Of a stretch of DNA of 64,000 nt, positions 10,245 through 20,492 are shown piece after piece. Source of the DNA: Antilocapra americana (Eukaryota > Chordata > Mammalia > Artiodactyla > Antilocapridae); NCBI GenBank assembly GCA_007570785.1, contig ML661885.1, positions 11,892,490 through 11,956,489 of the forward strand, read 5' to 3'. The position numbers and the translations under genes are program-made. The number at the start of each line of letters is the position of its first letter. Within the stretch, counting starts at the first letter, position 1. The notes under the pieces are model-generated. The model did no database searches and had not been told where the DNA came from. It worked only from the letters and a program-made list of their open reading frames with translations.

Positions 10245-10776
10245 TATGAGTGAATGTGTGCTAAGTCACTACAATTGTGTCCAACTCTTTGCAACCCTCA
10301 AAACTCCACTAAAGGCTTTGCAGAAGGAAATGTATCCCACCAGGCTCCTCTGTTCATGGGATTCTCAAGGCAAGAATACTGGCTGCTGCTGCTGCTGCTA
10401 AGTCACTTCAGTCGTGCCCGACTCTGTGCGACCCCATAGATGGAAGCCCACCAGGCTCCCTGGTCCCTGGGATTCTCCAGGCAAGAACACTGGAGTGGGT
10501 TGCCATTTCCCTCTCCAATGCGTGAAAGTGAAGTCGCTCAGTCGTGTCTGACTCTTAGCGACCCCATGGACTGCAGCCTACCAGGCTCCTCCATCCATGG
10601 AATTTTCCAGGCAAAAGTACCCAAGTGGGGTGCCATTGCTTTCTCGGCAAGAATACTGGAATGTGTTGCTATTTCCTTCTCCAGGGGATCTTCCTGACAC
10701 AGGGACCTAACCCAAGTCTCTATGTCTCTTGCACTGGCAGACCAATTCTTTACCACTGAGCTATCTGAGAACCCCC
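10245..10776 (-). mobile_element. Bov-tA SINE split by a Bov-A2
   Basis: The tail half lies at 10245-10382 ('gtgtgctaagtcactacaattgtg', '...ggcaagaatactgg'). The tRNA half resumes at 10646 ('ggcaagaatactggaatgtg', 'ggatcttcctgacacaggg', 'ttctttaccactgagctatc') and ends near 10776. The interruption is exactly a Bov-A2 with a duplicated 14-mer, so this Bov-tA is the older element. An extra ~30 bases near 10300-10335 disrupt its tail half. Confidence 0.9.
10383..10645 (-). mobile_element. Bov-A2 dimeric SINE with 14-bp TSD
   Basis: Two Bov-A monomers in reverse orientation joined by the linker 'ctccaatgcgtgaaagtgaag'. It begins with (CTG)n and 'aagtcacttcagtcgtgcc' and has no tRNA head. The TSD is GGCAAGAATACTGG at 10369-10382 and 10646-10659, and is itself Bov-tA sequence. 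Confidence 0.93.
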
Positions 10777-11160
10777 ATTTAGGTCCGAGTAGCCAACTAC
10801 CCCTTTACTTGAAGTTTCAGTTCCACTGTCAAAACACTGATTTACTCCCCAAATCCTGGATCCAAATTTGCTCCAAAATGCAGTGACTTTTTATGAGGCA
10901 AGTAGTTTGCAGATTAACCTTGGTCTCATCCCACCACCAGACATTCAGTAGTATTAATACTTCCAGGAACTCTCTAAATCTTTATTTTACTAACCAGAGA
11001 CCCAATATTAAAATAAAAATCACTCCTTTACTTAAGCTCTAGGTTCCAAAGCTTTTGTTTTGTGCTTTTAGAATCCCCTTGTAGAATTTCAATAAAATAA
11101 CTCTATTTACCCTTTTCTTTCATTTAGCTTGTTTGTCTTCAAAGGCTGGCCATTTAAGAT
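10777..11160. other. Unannotated sequence, possibly start of LTR-like block
   Basis: No clear signature. It may belong to the degraded LTR-like block that follows. Confidence 0.3.
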
Positions 11161-11390
11161 TAACTTCGTTCAGCAATAACCCAGCCAATGAGAGGCTGTA
11201 CCAGCTCAGCCAATGAAAAGCTACTATACTTCAAACTCTCACTTTCCTCCAATGGACTCATTGCTTATTACAACCTCTCCCAACTTCCCTTTTTCCTCAA
11301 GAAAATAAAATTTCTTTCCTTAGCATGTTAGTCTCAAACTGCAATTCTCTACTATTCCCAAATAAACCCATTTTGCTGATTTAAAAAAAT
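11161..11390 (+). mobile_element. Degraded ERV LTR-like block
   Basis: Two CCAAT boxes in a repeated context ('cagccaatga', 11185 and 11210) are followed by C/T-rich sequence, then AATAAA at 11304-11309 and again at 11361-11366 ('cccaaataaacccattttgctg'). That order and wording resemble the U3-R end of ERV1-class LTRs. No internal viral sequence is seen. Boundaries are approximate. Confidence 0.4.
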
Positions 11391-11423
11391 TAGCAATTAA
11401 AAAAACCAATTCATTTTCCTACT

Positions 11424-11790
11424 TGGACTACAAGGAGATCAAAACAACTTCAAGTTGCTCAGTTTCTTGGACTGCAAGGAGATCAAACCAGTCAATCCTA
11501 AAGGAAATCAACCCTGAATATTCACTGAAAGGATGGATGCTGAAGCTGAACTCCAACACTTTGGCCATCTTATGTGAAGAGCTGACTAACTGGAAAAGAC
11601 CCTGATACTGGGAAAGATGGAAGGCAAAAAGAGAAGGGGGTGGCAAAGAATGAGATGGTTAGATAGCATCACCAACTCAATGAACATGAATTTGAGCAAA
11701 CTCTGAGAGATAGTAGAGGACAGAGGAACCTGATGTGCTGTAGTCCATGAAGTCACAAAGAGTCGACATGACTTAGTGACTGAATAACAA
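11424..11790 (+). mobile_element. BovB LINE 3' tail with internal duplication
   Basis: 'gcaaggagatcaaaccagtc', 'ctaaaggaaatcaaccctg', 'aagaccctgatactgggaaag', ending 'gtcgacatgacttagtgactg'. The phrase 'ttggactRcaaggagatcaaa' occurs twice, 44 bases apart (11424 and 11468), a small tandem duplication at the element's start. Confidence 0.9.
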
Positions 11791-13378
11791 CAGTTGCTGC
11801 TGTTGGTTTTTCTTTTTATTATATTATTATATCATGTTATTATAATAAATACTATTTTCCAGTATTTTTTGTTATAAATGTAATCTAGCCAGGAAACATA
11901 ATCAGGTATGGGAAAGCTCTGGGAAATGCATTTCAATAGCAAGACAACTCTAACTGTTGTACCAATCCTCTTGCACAGATTTTTCCTGTACAATTATTTT
12001 GTACAGGGAATATACTTTCTATAGTCCTTTTGAAGAGTATATTAATTAATAGTTGGAAAACTCAAAAATTCTAACACACACTGACATGTTCTTGTTAGCA
12101 AATAAAAATGGTGATATTTTGAGAGTGAGACCAAGACATGAAAAAAATTAAAACAATCATGAAAAGACAGTTTTATAAAAGGGGGTAATGTCATATAATT
12201 TCAGGATTGAAGGAAATTTCAATCTAGTTCAACCATTTTTGAAGAATTATCTCCTTAGCATATAGGAGCTTCAATTAACATTTTGAATAAAAGTGCTATG
12301 TTGAATATGATCCGAATTAATTGATTTATTTTATGAAGTCATTTTTTTTACATAAATTCTATTTTATTTTATTTCTGAACAATTCTGCTGGATCTTATAC
12401 TGAGATAATTCAATATGACCAAATACATGTACACAAACACACACACACAAACACACACACACACGCACACACAAACACTACTAGACCTTTGAGTAACAGA
12501 TAAAATGTGTCTCTTTTTTAATCCAATAAGTAAAGTTAAATAAAACCTAGGCTGATTTTCTATAAAGATAAATATAACCCCTGACTTTAAAAATAGTTTA
12601 GATTATAAAAATGAAAAGATTTTTATTTTTTTAAAGTATGAGCGCCTTTTCATTTCTTTGAACATAACATTTCAACTGGACCAAATCCAGGTTTTTACCA
12701 ACAAGAAAAAGTATCCAATGTATAAAACAAATAATTTTTATGTATTCATAGCCATTTTAACAATTTTCCTTTCAACTTTTCAATATACCATTCTTCTGAA
12801 ATGAGTAGTCAGAAACCCCAAGCCACTTTGACATGGATCCAGGAGGTATTGCATATTCTAGATTAAAATGGAGTCAAAAGCCTTTGATACATCATCAAAG
12901 TACTTCAGAATTTTACACCTCTTCTGTGAACATATTTCAACTTGAAGTAGTGTGAAAATAGCTCTCTTTTTCTCAGCATAACCTCAAAGTCAACTACCAA
13001 CAGAGGACATACTAAAGAAAATTTTAGAAATAATTTTGGTTTTTGTATTTGGATTTGCATCATTTCTGTTTCACTTTTCTAAGTGCAGCCCTTACTCCCC
13101 TGCCAGACATCAGTCTCAGAAGATTGCTGTATAAGAATTCTGAGAACCTTGAGAAATTAACTATAACCACTTATCATTCACAATAATTAATAAGATCTTA
13201 GGTATGCCACACCGTTTCTTAGAAAGAACTGAAATTACAGGCTGAATTTACTTCAGATTTTTTGACAGCTGGAACCAAAAATAGTGGGTGTTTTGCTTTA
13301 GCTGCTTTTCAACTGTTCAAGCAAAAATATAAAGGACTGGAAAAGTTTAACCTTATGAGCATTTTCCATTTTGACTTG
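11791..13378. other. Unannotated AT-rich sequence with a CA microsatellite
   Basis: No gene or transposon recognised apart from the (CA)n tract near 12.44 kb. Confidence 0.4.
12433..12478. repeat. (CA)n microsatellite, interrupted
   Basis: About 20 CA units interrupted by CAAA and CG steps. Probably length-polymorphic. Confidence 0.95.
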
Positions 13379-13388
13379 CTTTAAAACT

Positions 13389-13590
13389 TAGTGGGTGATT
13401 CAGATGGTAAAAAAATCTGCCTGCAATACGGAAGATTCAAGTTCAGTCCCTAAGTTAGGAAGACCCCCTGGAGGAGGGAATGGCTACCTGCTCCAGTATT
13501 CTTGTCTGGAGAATTCCATGAATAGAAGAGCTTGGTGTGTTATAGTCCATGGGGTTGCAAAGAGTCAGACATGACTAAGTGACTAACACA
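13389..13590 (+). mobile_element. Bov-tA SINE
   Basis: 'ttagtgggtgattcagatgg' head, 'gaagaccccctggaggaggg', and tail 'gagtcagacatgactaagtg'. Flanked by an imperfect direct repeat CTTTAAAACT (13379-13388) / CTTTAGAGACT (13591-13601). Confidence 0.92.
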
Positions 13591-13902
13591 CTTTAGAGAC
13601 TAGATACATAGAATTTGCATCAACTGGACTCTCAGGGTTGTGCTCATTTTGTGTGCTGGCTTTTTTCTTGGATAGCTTAACTTCTAATCCTACCAGAACA
13701 TGCCTGTGTACACAATAAGTTTGGGACCTTGTATTTTACCAGACAATATTTTGGAACAGTTTAATAATTCTTTTTTTTTTCATTTGGGAGAGCTCATTGG
13801 TACAAATATTGTCACAGTGAAAACTTAGTTTAACTTTGATTTTATATTGAGTCCTAATATGGCATAAATCTCATCTTTCCCTAATGTTTCTCCTCTAATC
13901 AA

Positions 13903-14287
13903 CTTCAGTTCAGTCCTCAGTCGTGTCCGACTCTTTGTAACACCATGGACTGCAGTACGCCAGGCTTCCCTGTCCATCACCAACTCCTGGAGCTTACTCA
14001 AACTCATTTCCATTGAGTCAGTGTTGCCTTCCAACCATCTCATCCTCTGTCGTCCCCTTCTCCTCCTGCCTTCAATCATTTCCAGCATCAGAGTCTTTTC
14101 AAATGAGTCAGTTCTTCGCACTGGGTGGCCAAAGTATTGGTGTTTCAGCTTCAACATCAGTCCTTCCAATGAATATTCAGGACTGATTTCCTTTAGGATG
14201 GACTGGTTGGATCTCCTTGCACTTCAAGGGACTCACAAGTATGTTTTCTAACACCACAATTCAAAAGCATCCATTCTTCGGCACTCA
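13903..14287 (-). mobile_element. BovB LINE 3' tail
   Basis: Reverse-complement BovB: 'cagtcgtgtccgactctttg', 'ctggagcttactcaaactc', 'ttccaaccatctcatcctc', 'tttccagcatcagagtc', to 'caaaagcatccattcttcgg'. The antisense frame keeps a basic Arg-rich stretch (GRRRRGRQRMRWL), typical of the BovB C terminus. 5'-truncated. Confidence 0.92.
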
Positions 14288-14335
14288 TCAACTTAGAGGT
14301 AAATAAAGTTAACCATATGCTCTTTAAGGTGTTTG

Positions 14336-14456
14336 TTGTTTTTTTTTTTTTTTTGCACAGCATGAGGGATCTGAGTTCCCCAACCAGAGAGACTGAACTC
14401 ACACCCTCTGCAGCAGAAGCACGGAATCAACCCCTGGACCACCAGGGAGGCCCTAG
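14336..14456 (-). mobile_element. CHR-type SINE, 5' part
   Basis: Poly(T) at 14340-14354, then 'gttccccaaccagagagac' and the reverse-complement head 'tggaccaccagggaggcc'. Only the tRNA-related part is retained. Confidence 0.8.
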
Positions 14457-15362
14457 GGTGTTCTTATTTTAACATAATAATTCCACTTCTAATGTTTTAT
14501 CTTAAGGAGAAGAAAATGAATAAGGATTTTTTTCAAGTTGTTTATCATGACTTATTAAATATAAAGAAAATTCTTAATAACACAAATATTCAGCAAAAGA
14601 GAAATAGTTTTATAATGTAGAATACTTCCATGAGATGAAATAGACTACAACCATTAAAAACTCACTCCTGTTTTGAACCATATTTTGTGACCCTGAAATT
14701 ATATAAATTTAACTACAATCATCAGGTTAAGAAGTATGACACACAGCATGGTCCTTGAAAGGTGCCTGGAATTTGACTTATAAAGGTTTATGTAATTCAA
14801 GTATTTTATCTTAAAGAACTCCACCCTTGCATATACACAGACATAATAAAATGGTGCTTTAAGATAATCAGTGGAAACAGTATGAGCAGGGATTGGCACA
14901 GACCTTGGTAAATGTCAGAGGTTGACACATATTGGGACACATTACCAGAAATCTTTGGCAATGAGAATCAAGAGATAACATGGGAAACAAAAGGCAAGTA
15001 GACATCGGAGACAAATGCCCACATATCCACAATCTATCTGAGTCAGGAGAACAACCCGAGGAAATCAGTGGTGGATATAGCTACTTATTCCACTAAGAAG
15101 ACAAAATTCAAAATTCTGTATTGTTTGAGGGGAGAACACAATACAAGGAAATAAGAATCTAAGGAGGAGAATCCAAATGAGGCTATAAAGTGACTATTCC
15201 TTTCTCAGAAAGAAATATTTCTAGCACCTTCCTTCAATAAGAGAAGTCTTTCCCTTGATAGTATAAATTAGAGTAGTGTTAATTATTTATTAGTATTAAT
15301 AAATTAATTAGTATTAATTAGTTATTTCCAATTCAGAAAGAAGCCAAACAGTATTTTACTAA
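14457..15362. other. Unannotated AT-rich sequence
   Basis: Nothing recognised except a local TTAATTA-rich tract near 15,280-15,325. Confidence 0.4.
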
Positions 15363-15591
15363 CCATGTGTATTAGTCAGGGTTCCCAAGAGAAACAGAAC
15401 TAATAGGGTAGATATATAGATAACGAGGAAATTCATTATAGGTATTGGCTCATGTGCTTATGGAGCCCAAGAAGCTTTACATTCTGTCATGTAAGAGCTG
15501 GAGAACCAGGATAAACAACAGTATGATTCCCAGCCCCAAGCTGCAGGCCACTGGTATTAGTCCCAGAGTTCAGAAGACATAAGAATCAGCA
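15363..15591 (+). mobile_element. MLT2-type ERVL LTR, 5' half
   Basis: It starts 'tgtattagtcagggttccc', then 'agagaaacagaactaatagg', 'attggctcatgtgcttatgg', 'gagctggagaaccagg'. This is the beginning of an MLT2-like LTR. Its 3' half lies at 16437-16680 beyond an inserted L1 piece. Ancient copy; no coding part. Confidence 0.75.
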
Positions 15592-16436
15592 GCTCAAGAC
15601 AGCCCACAGAATGGGAGAAAATATTTGCTAATGAAGCAATCGTCAAGGAATTGATCTCTAAAATATACAAACAGCTCATGCAGCTCAATTAAAAAAATAA
15701 ACAATCCAATCAAAATATCAGCAGAAGATCTAAATAGATAGTTCCCCAAAGAAGATATTCATTTAGCTAGGAAGCACATGAAGACCTATTCAACACTGCT
15801 CATTACTAGAGAAATGCCAATCAAAACTACAGTTAGGTATCACCTCACACTGGTCAGAATGACTACATCAAAAATCTGCAAACAATAAAAACTGGAGAGG
15901 GTGTGGAGAAAAGGGAACACTCTGGCACTGTTGGTGGGAATGTAAATTGACCACTATAGAGAACAGTATGGAGATTCCTTAAAAAACTAGGGATAAAACT
16001 ACCATATGACCCAGCAACCCCACTACTGGGCATATACCCTGAGAAAACCATTATTGGAAAAGATACATGCACCCCAATGTTCATGCAACACTGTTTACAA
16101 TAGCCAGGACATGGAAGCAACCTAAATCTCTATCAACAGAGGCATGGATAAAGAAGATGTGGTACATATACACAATGGAATATTGCTCAGCCATAAAAGA
16201 GAATGAAATAATGTCATTTGAGCAATACAGATGGACCTAGAGATTGTCATACTAAGTCAGACAGAGAGACAAATATCGTATAATATCACATATTTGGAAT
16301 CTAAAAGAAGGGTATAAATGAACTTATCTACAAAATAGAAATAGAGTTACAGATGTAGAAAACAAATGTATGGTTACCAGAGAGTGGGGGTGGGGAACAA
16401 ATTGGAAGATTAGAATTGACATTTACACACTACTGT
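15592..16436 (+). mobile_element. L1 ORF2-end/3' UTR fragment inside MLT2
   Basis: Characteristic L1 phrases: 'cagaatgggagaaaatattt', 'aacagctcatgcagctcaa', 'gggaatgtaaattgacc', 'accatatgacccagcaacc', 'gggcatataccctgagaaaa', 'acaatagccaggacatgg', 'tggataaagaagatgtgg', 'attgctcagccataaaa'. It stops in the 3' UTR ('gacatttacacactactgta') with no poly(A), so the last part is missing. Frames carry stops. Confidence 0.92.
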
Positions 16437-16680
16437 AGAAGAGGGATAGAATTCAAGCAGAGACTTGAGGTCAAGCTCAAACTCTCCCATTCTCTGCCTC
16501 TTCATTCTCTTCAACCCCTCAACAGATTGTATGATGCCCACCCATGCTAGTGAAGTTGAATTTTCTCTACCCAGTCTGTTGACTCAAATGTTAATCTCTT
16601 CCAGAAACACCTTCCCAGATAGACCCAGAAATAACTCTGACATCCCTTAACTCAGCCAGGTTGGCACATTAATTAACCAA
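16437..16680 (+). mobile_element. MLT2-type ERVL LTR, 3' half
   Basis: 'caacagattgtatgatgccc', 'acccatgctagtgaagttg', 'tgttgactcaaatgttaatc', 'cttccagaaacaccttccc' and the LTR end 'cacattaattaacc'. Continues the LTR begun at 15363. Confidence 0.75.
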
Positions 16681-18050
16681 AGCGTCATTCCTCATTCTGA
16701 TTTTCTCTATTCTCCCTCCTGTCTCTCAGTTTTCACTTTTCCAAATCATGATAGAATCTATTTATCTCAGACTTAACCTTCCTGTATTTTCTAAATCAAG
16801 ATAGGGGGAAGAAAAAACTTGCTGGATGTCCATCTGACTCAACAGCATAAAGGATCGTTGCTGGTGTTTGTTGGTTCTACCCAAAGTCTTCATGACAACG
16901 ACTACAGGTGTGACCTCTCTTCTGCTGCAACTTTTTATCCTAGAAACACTCTGCAGTCATGAAGAATCTTTTGGTGGACCCATTGCTGCATGAAAAGGAT
17001 ATACATTTAAAGCTTTGGAGATACAAACTGCCATAGTTACTGTTCAAGGATTTCTGATGTGGGTGCCTTTGTTTGTTTGAGAACAGGCGATTTTGCCTAA
17101 GATGTTTGCTTTCCTCCTCTCTGTCAATGTCAGGCTGATGAGAGGAGTGGCTTGGGGTCATAGAAGGAGAAAAAAATCTCTGATCACAGCTTGTCATCAA
17201 CCCCAAATTCCAGAATTCCTAAAGGCTTACTTGAGATGGTAATGTTGGCCAAAAGATCAGTTTTTTAATAGAATTATGGGGAAGAGGGGATTCTGTACTT
17301 TCTGGTTTTGTATTTAGGCTTTAATTGTTGCATTTAAAGATTGTTCATGTCAAAGATACTCAGACCTGAAAACAGGTGATATTAAGGCGATAAGAACCGA
17401 TATCATTGGAGCAGTTGTGAATGGCAAGCATCTATTTTAAGGGATTGGTGTCTGAGTTGTTGTGTGATGTTTCAAAAGCTATCTTTGCATGTAAATAAAA
17501 TCTAAGTCATGTTTAAGGATACTAAGTTTTTATGAGATTTTTTCTGAAGGAATGTTATGCCTATTTTTGTCTCAAAATATTGCTACTTAGATTCATTACG
17601 TAGATATTTCACTAGATAAGGAACAATTTGTTACATTATGACTTAGTGCTTCACAGCACAGAAACACCCTTGCTCATAAACTCTTATTTGACAGAGTGGA
17701 AAAAAATAAGGATTTAATTAATAATTCATCTTTAATTGGTTTTTCCTTTCCAAGAGGCATTTCAATGTATTTGCTCCATTCCCAGGTCAGTAGCAATCAT
17801 TGTTTTAAGAAACATCCCAATCTATTTGAACGACTGTGGTTGCTATGAAGACACAAATTTGGTGTCTAATCTTAAGTTTTAAATGGCTTTTATAAAGAAT
17901 AATCCATACATGTTGTAAAGCAATCTCTCTCTCACACACATGATAGTACATTGTATAAAATACAAAATAAAATCCCCCATTTTTCTGCCCAGAGGATACT
18001 ATTCCCCAGGATACTAAGCCACTGAAGGAAAAATTCAATCATATAATGCT
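16681..18050. other. Unannotated sequence
   Basis: No recognised gene or repeat over ~1.4 kb. Candidate single-copy sequence. Confidence 0.4.
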
Positions 18051-18470
18051 TATCAAAAAAATTATACAATATTCTTGCTAACATTAGATATTATCAATAT
18101 TTTTACCAGTCTTATGCATTAGGTATATCTCCTAGTTTAAAGTGTTTTTTGAAAAAAAAAAGTGATTTTTGAAAGTTATAAGTTGTATTGGATAGTTTTT
18201 TATTTTTCTCTATCAGTGTTTGCCCAGTTATCAATTGGGTTGTTATACTTTTCCTTAAAACTTGAAAGCCTCTGAAGAGAATGGTCAATGCTCTCTTTGA
18301 TGTATTTATTACAAATTTCCCCCTCAATTTAGTGTGTATCTGTTGACACAATTAACGTGTCATTTTTTCCAAGCAGAAAACTTAATTTTGATGTAGTCAA
18401 CTTTATCAGCATTTTTTTATGGCTTGGGTTTAGAATTATGCTTAGAGTGTGTTCCCTGTTTAGTAAGAGC
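18051..18470 (-). mobile_element. Old L1 ORF2 3'-region fragment
   Basis: It resembles antisense L1 ORF2: 'cccagttatcaattgggttg', 'cttaattttgatgtagtcaa', 'ctttatcagcatttttttatgg'. Diverged and partial. Confidence 0.5.
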
Positions 18471-18489
18471 AGTTAACACTACTGACCAC

Positions 18490-18890
18490 AGATATATTCC
18501 AGGAGGTGCTGTCCTGGCTTCTTGAATGGCATTTGCAGGGGCACATGGGGTGCCCAGGTGACTTTACACATATCCGCACAGGTCACACAGGCCAAAGCCT
18601 GAAGCACACTTTATCCTAGTCTCGTCAGGAATCCCTGTGATCCTCTTGGAACCCAGGATTGAAGGCTTGTGAGGATCAACTCCGGGCCATCTCCTCCTCT
18701 CTCCCCCTTTCTGCTGTGGGGGGCCATCATGAAGTAGTGTCTCATCGCTTCCCACATCCTGAGGCTGACCTGTTTTCCCGCACCCTCGCCTCCCTCGGAG
18801 TGTAGCCAGACTGTAACATTGCAGCACCACCACGTAGCAGCCACTCAACAGAGTACCACGAGACTCACGTTGCACTTATCTGACCTCTTT
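18490..18890. other. Local GC-rich patch, unrecognised
   Basis: An AT-rich region is broken by about 400 bases of clearly higher G+C with several CpGs (near 18,630, 18,680, 18,745, 18,780-18,800, 18,832, 18,860). On the minus strand an open frame of 103 codons (18564-18875) and an overlapping one of 77 codons occur, probably favoured by composition. No splice-flanked exon, domain or repeat is recognised. It could be a retrocopied UTR, an unrecognised LTR or an old regulatory patch. Confidence 0.3.
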
Positions 18891-19043
18891 TGTTTCAGTG
18901 TCATTCATAGTGGGATGAGAGACAAGAGGCAGGGAGCTAGTACTTTTGGCCAGTCTTCCATCTGCTGTGGTTATGTAGAAAATGCATATCCACATATGTA
19001 GTAAGTGTAATACTCATGGGTAATATATAACCAATAGAGGCAT

Positions 19044-19251
19044 GTGTGCCTGCTAGGTCTCTTCAGTCGTGTCTGACTCTCTGTGACGCTATGGACCCGA
19101 GCCTGTCAGGCTCCTCTCCAGGCAAGAATACGGGAGTGGGTTGCCATGCCCTTCTCCAGGGGATCTTCTTGACTCAGAGACTGAACACAAGTCTCTTTTG
19201 TCTCCTGCACTGGCAGGCAGGTTCTTCACTATAGTGTCACCTGAGAAGCCC
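19044..19251 (-). mobile_element. Bov-tA SINE
   Basis: 'cttcagtcgtgtctgactc', 'ctccaggcaagaatacggg', 'ggggatcttcttgactcag', ending 'tgtcacctgagaagccc'. Lacks about 18 bases of the 'gtccatgggattt' segment. Confidence 0.93.
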
Positions 19252-19277
19252 ACCTAATGCCTGAATGTAGGTAATAC

Positions 19278-19405
19278 ATTCCCTGGAGTAGGAAATGGCA
19301 ACCCAGTCCAGTATTCTTGCCTAGAAAATTCCATGGGCAGAGGGGCCTAGTGTGCTACAGTCTATGCAGTCACAAAGGGTAGGTAGGACACAACTGAGCA
19401 CAGAG
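19278..19405 (+). mobile_element. Bov-A monomer (3' part of Bov-tA)
   Basis: 'ggagtaggaaatggcaaccc', 'agtattcttgcctagaaaa', 'cacaaagggtaggtaggac', 'acaactgagcacag'. No tRNA head. It forms an inverted pair with the minus-strand copy 26 bases upstream. Confidence 0.88.
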
Positions 19406-19588
19406 TGCGTGTGTGCACACACACAGGCACTTAAGTAATAAACTGTCTAAATCTCAAAGTACCTCACCGAATGTCTACCAGCAGTATCTGTCAGGTTTGG
19501 GACTATGCTTTGCCTTGATATATTAACTCATTTAATCCACAGAATAACTTTATGAAATAAGTGCTTTTTATGCAGACGAATAAACTGA

Positions 19589-19688
19589 GTTCTATGTGTT
19601 GAATGCTTGTGTGCCCCCACCACCACCCCAAAATTCATTTGTTGAAGCCCAACTTCCAAGGTGGTGGCATTAGGAGGTAGGGCTTTAG
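19589..19688 (+). mobile_element. MLT1-type (ERVL-MaLR) LTR, 5' fragment
   Basis: 'tgtgttgaatgcttgtgtgc', 'aaaattcatttgttgaagcc' and 'tggcattaggaggtagggc' match the start of MLT1 LTRs. Cut short by the CHR SINE at 19690. Confidence 0.7.
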
Positions 19689-19689
19689 T

Positions 19690-19845
19690 TTGGACTTCCC
19701 TGATGGGCCAGTGGTTAAGAATCCACCTTCCAATGCAGAGGACGAGCATTCAATCCCTGGTGAGAGAACTAAGCTCCCATATGCTATGGGTCAACTAAGT
19801 CCATAGACAAATCAAAATAGTCAAATCTATAGAGACAAAAAATAG
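19690..19845 (+). mobile_element. CHR-type SINE, partial
   Basis: 'tggacttccctgatgggcc', 'agtggttaagaatccacc', 'caatccctggtgagagaac'. The body is truncated. Confidence 0.85.
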
Positions 19846-20165
19846 ATGAAAGTATATCTAGGGCTAGGGATAGGTGGCTTTGGGGAAAATGGGAAGAGAC
19901 TGCCAAAGGTGATAAGATTTCTTTCCTTTCTTTCTTTCTTTTTTGTGGCATCTTCCCTGATTAGGACCAGGGACAGGACCTGTGCCCCAGCATTGGGAGC
20001 ATGGAGTCTTAACCACTGGACCACCACCAGGGATGTCCAGTAGTGTTTTGAGGCGATGTCACTGTTCCAAAATCAACCATGATAATTGTTGCACACTCTG
20101 AGAATAAACTAAAATCATTAAATTGTCCACTTTGAGTAAATTGTGAACTATATCTCATGAAACTA
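19846..20165 (+). mobile_element. Old L1 3' end, interrupted by a CHR SINE
   Basis: The L1M-like tail order 'gctttggggaaaatgggaag' ... 'gataattgttgcacactctg' ... 'aattgtccactttgag' ... 'gaactatatctcatgaaac' continues on both sides of the CHR SINE at 19918-20040. Confidence 0.6.
19918..20040 (-). mobile_element. CHR-type SINE, partial, with (TTTC)n tail
   Basis: Its A-rich tail appears as a (TTTC)n tract (19918-19945), followed by 'gattaggaccagggacagg' and the reverse-complement head 'ccactggaccaccaccagg'. With the plus copy at 19690 it forms an inverted pair. Confidence 0.85.
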
Positions 20166-20377
20166 TGAAAATACATTTGATATTTTTATTAAGTCCACAC
20201 AAAGTTGAGAATTAACAGAGGCATCCTGGGGATCTTTGCAGAGAACAACGAATGGCTGGGAAACAGTGGATTTGGGAAAATAAGCTGGCAACCTGAAGCA
20301 AGTAAACACTTTCTTCCTCTAAAACTCTGCATACCTAGCATCCAATGATGTTTTCTGCTTTAAAATAAGTGATCTAC

Positions 20378-20492
20378 AGGGCTTCCTGGTGGTCCATTGG
20401 TGAGATTCGTGCTTCCAATGCAGGGGACATGGGCTTGATCCTTGGTTGGGGAACTAAGATCCTACATGCCTCATGGGGCAGCCAAAAAAAGT
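20378..20492 (+). mobile_element. CHR-type SINE, 5' part
   Basis: 'gggcttcctggtggtccatt', 'ttccaatgcaggggacatgg', 'ggttggggaactaagatcc', 'catggggcagccaaaaaaag'. Confidence 0.87.

Noticed and set aside
10383..10400. CTG repeat as a stand-alone triplet locus
   Set aside because: It is the normal 3' end of a Bov-A2 SINE; the same CAG/CTG ends occur at 29.1 and 44.76 kb.
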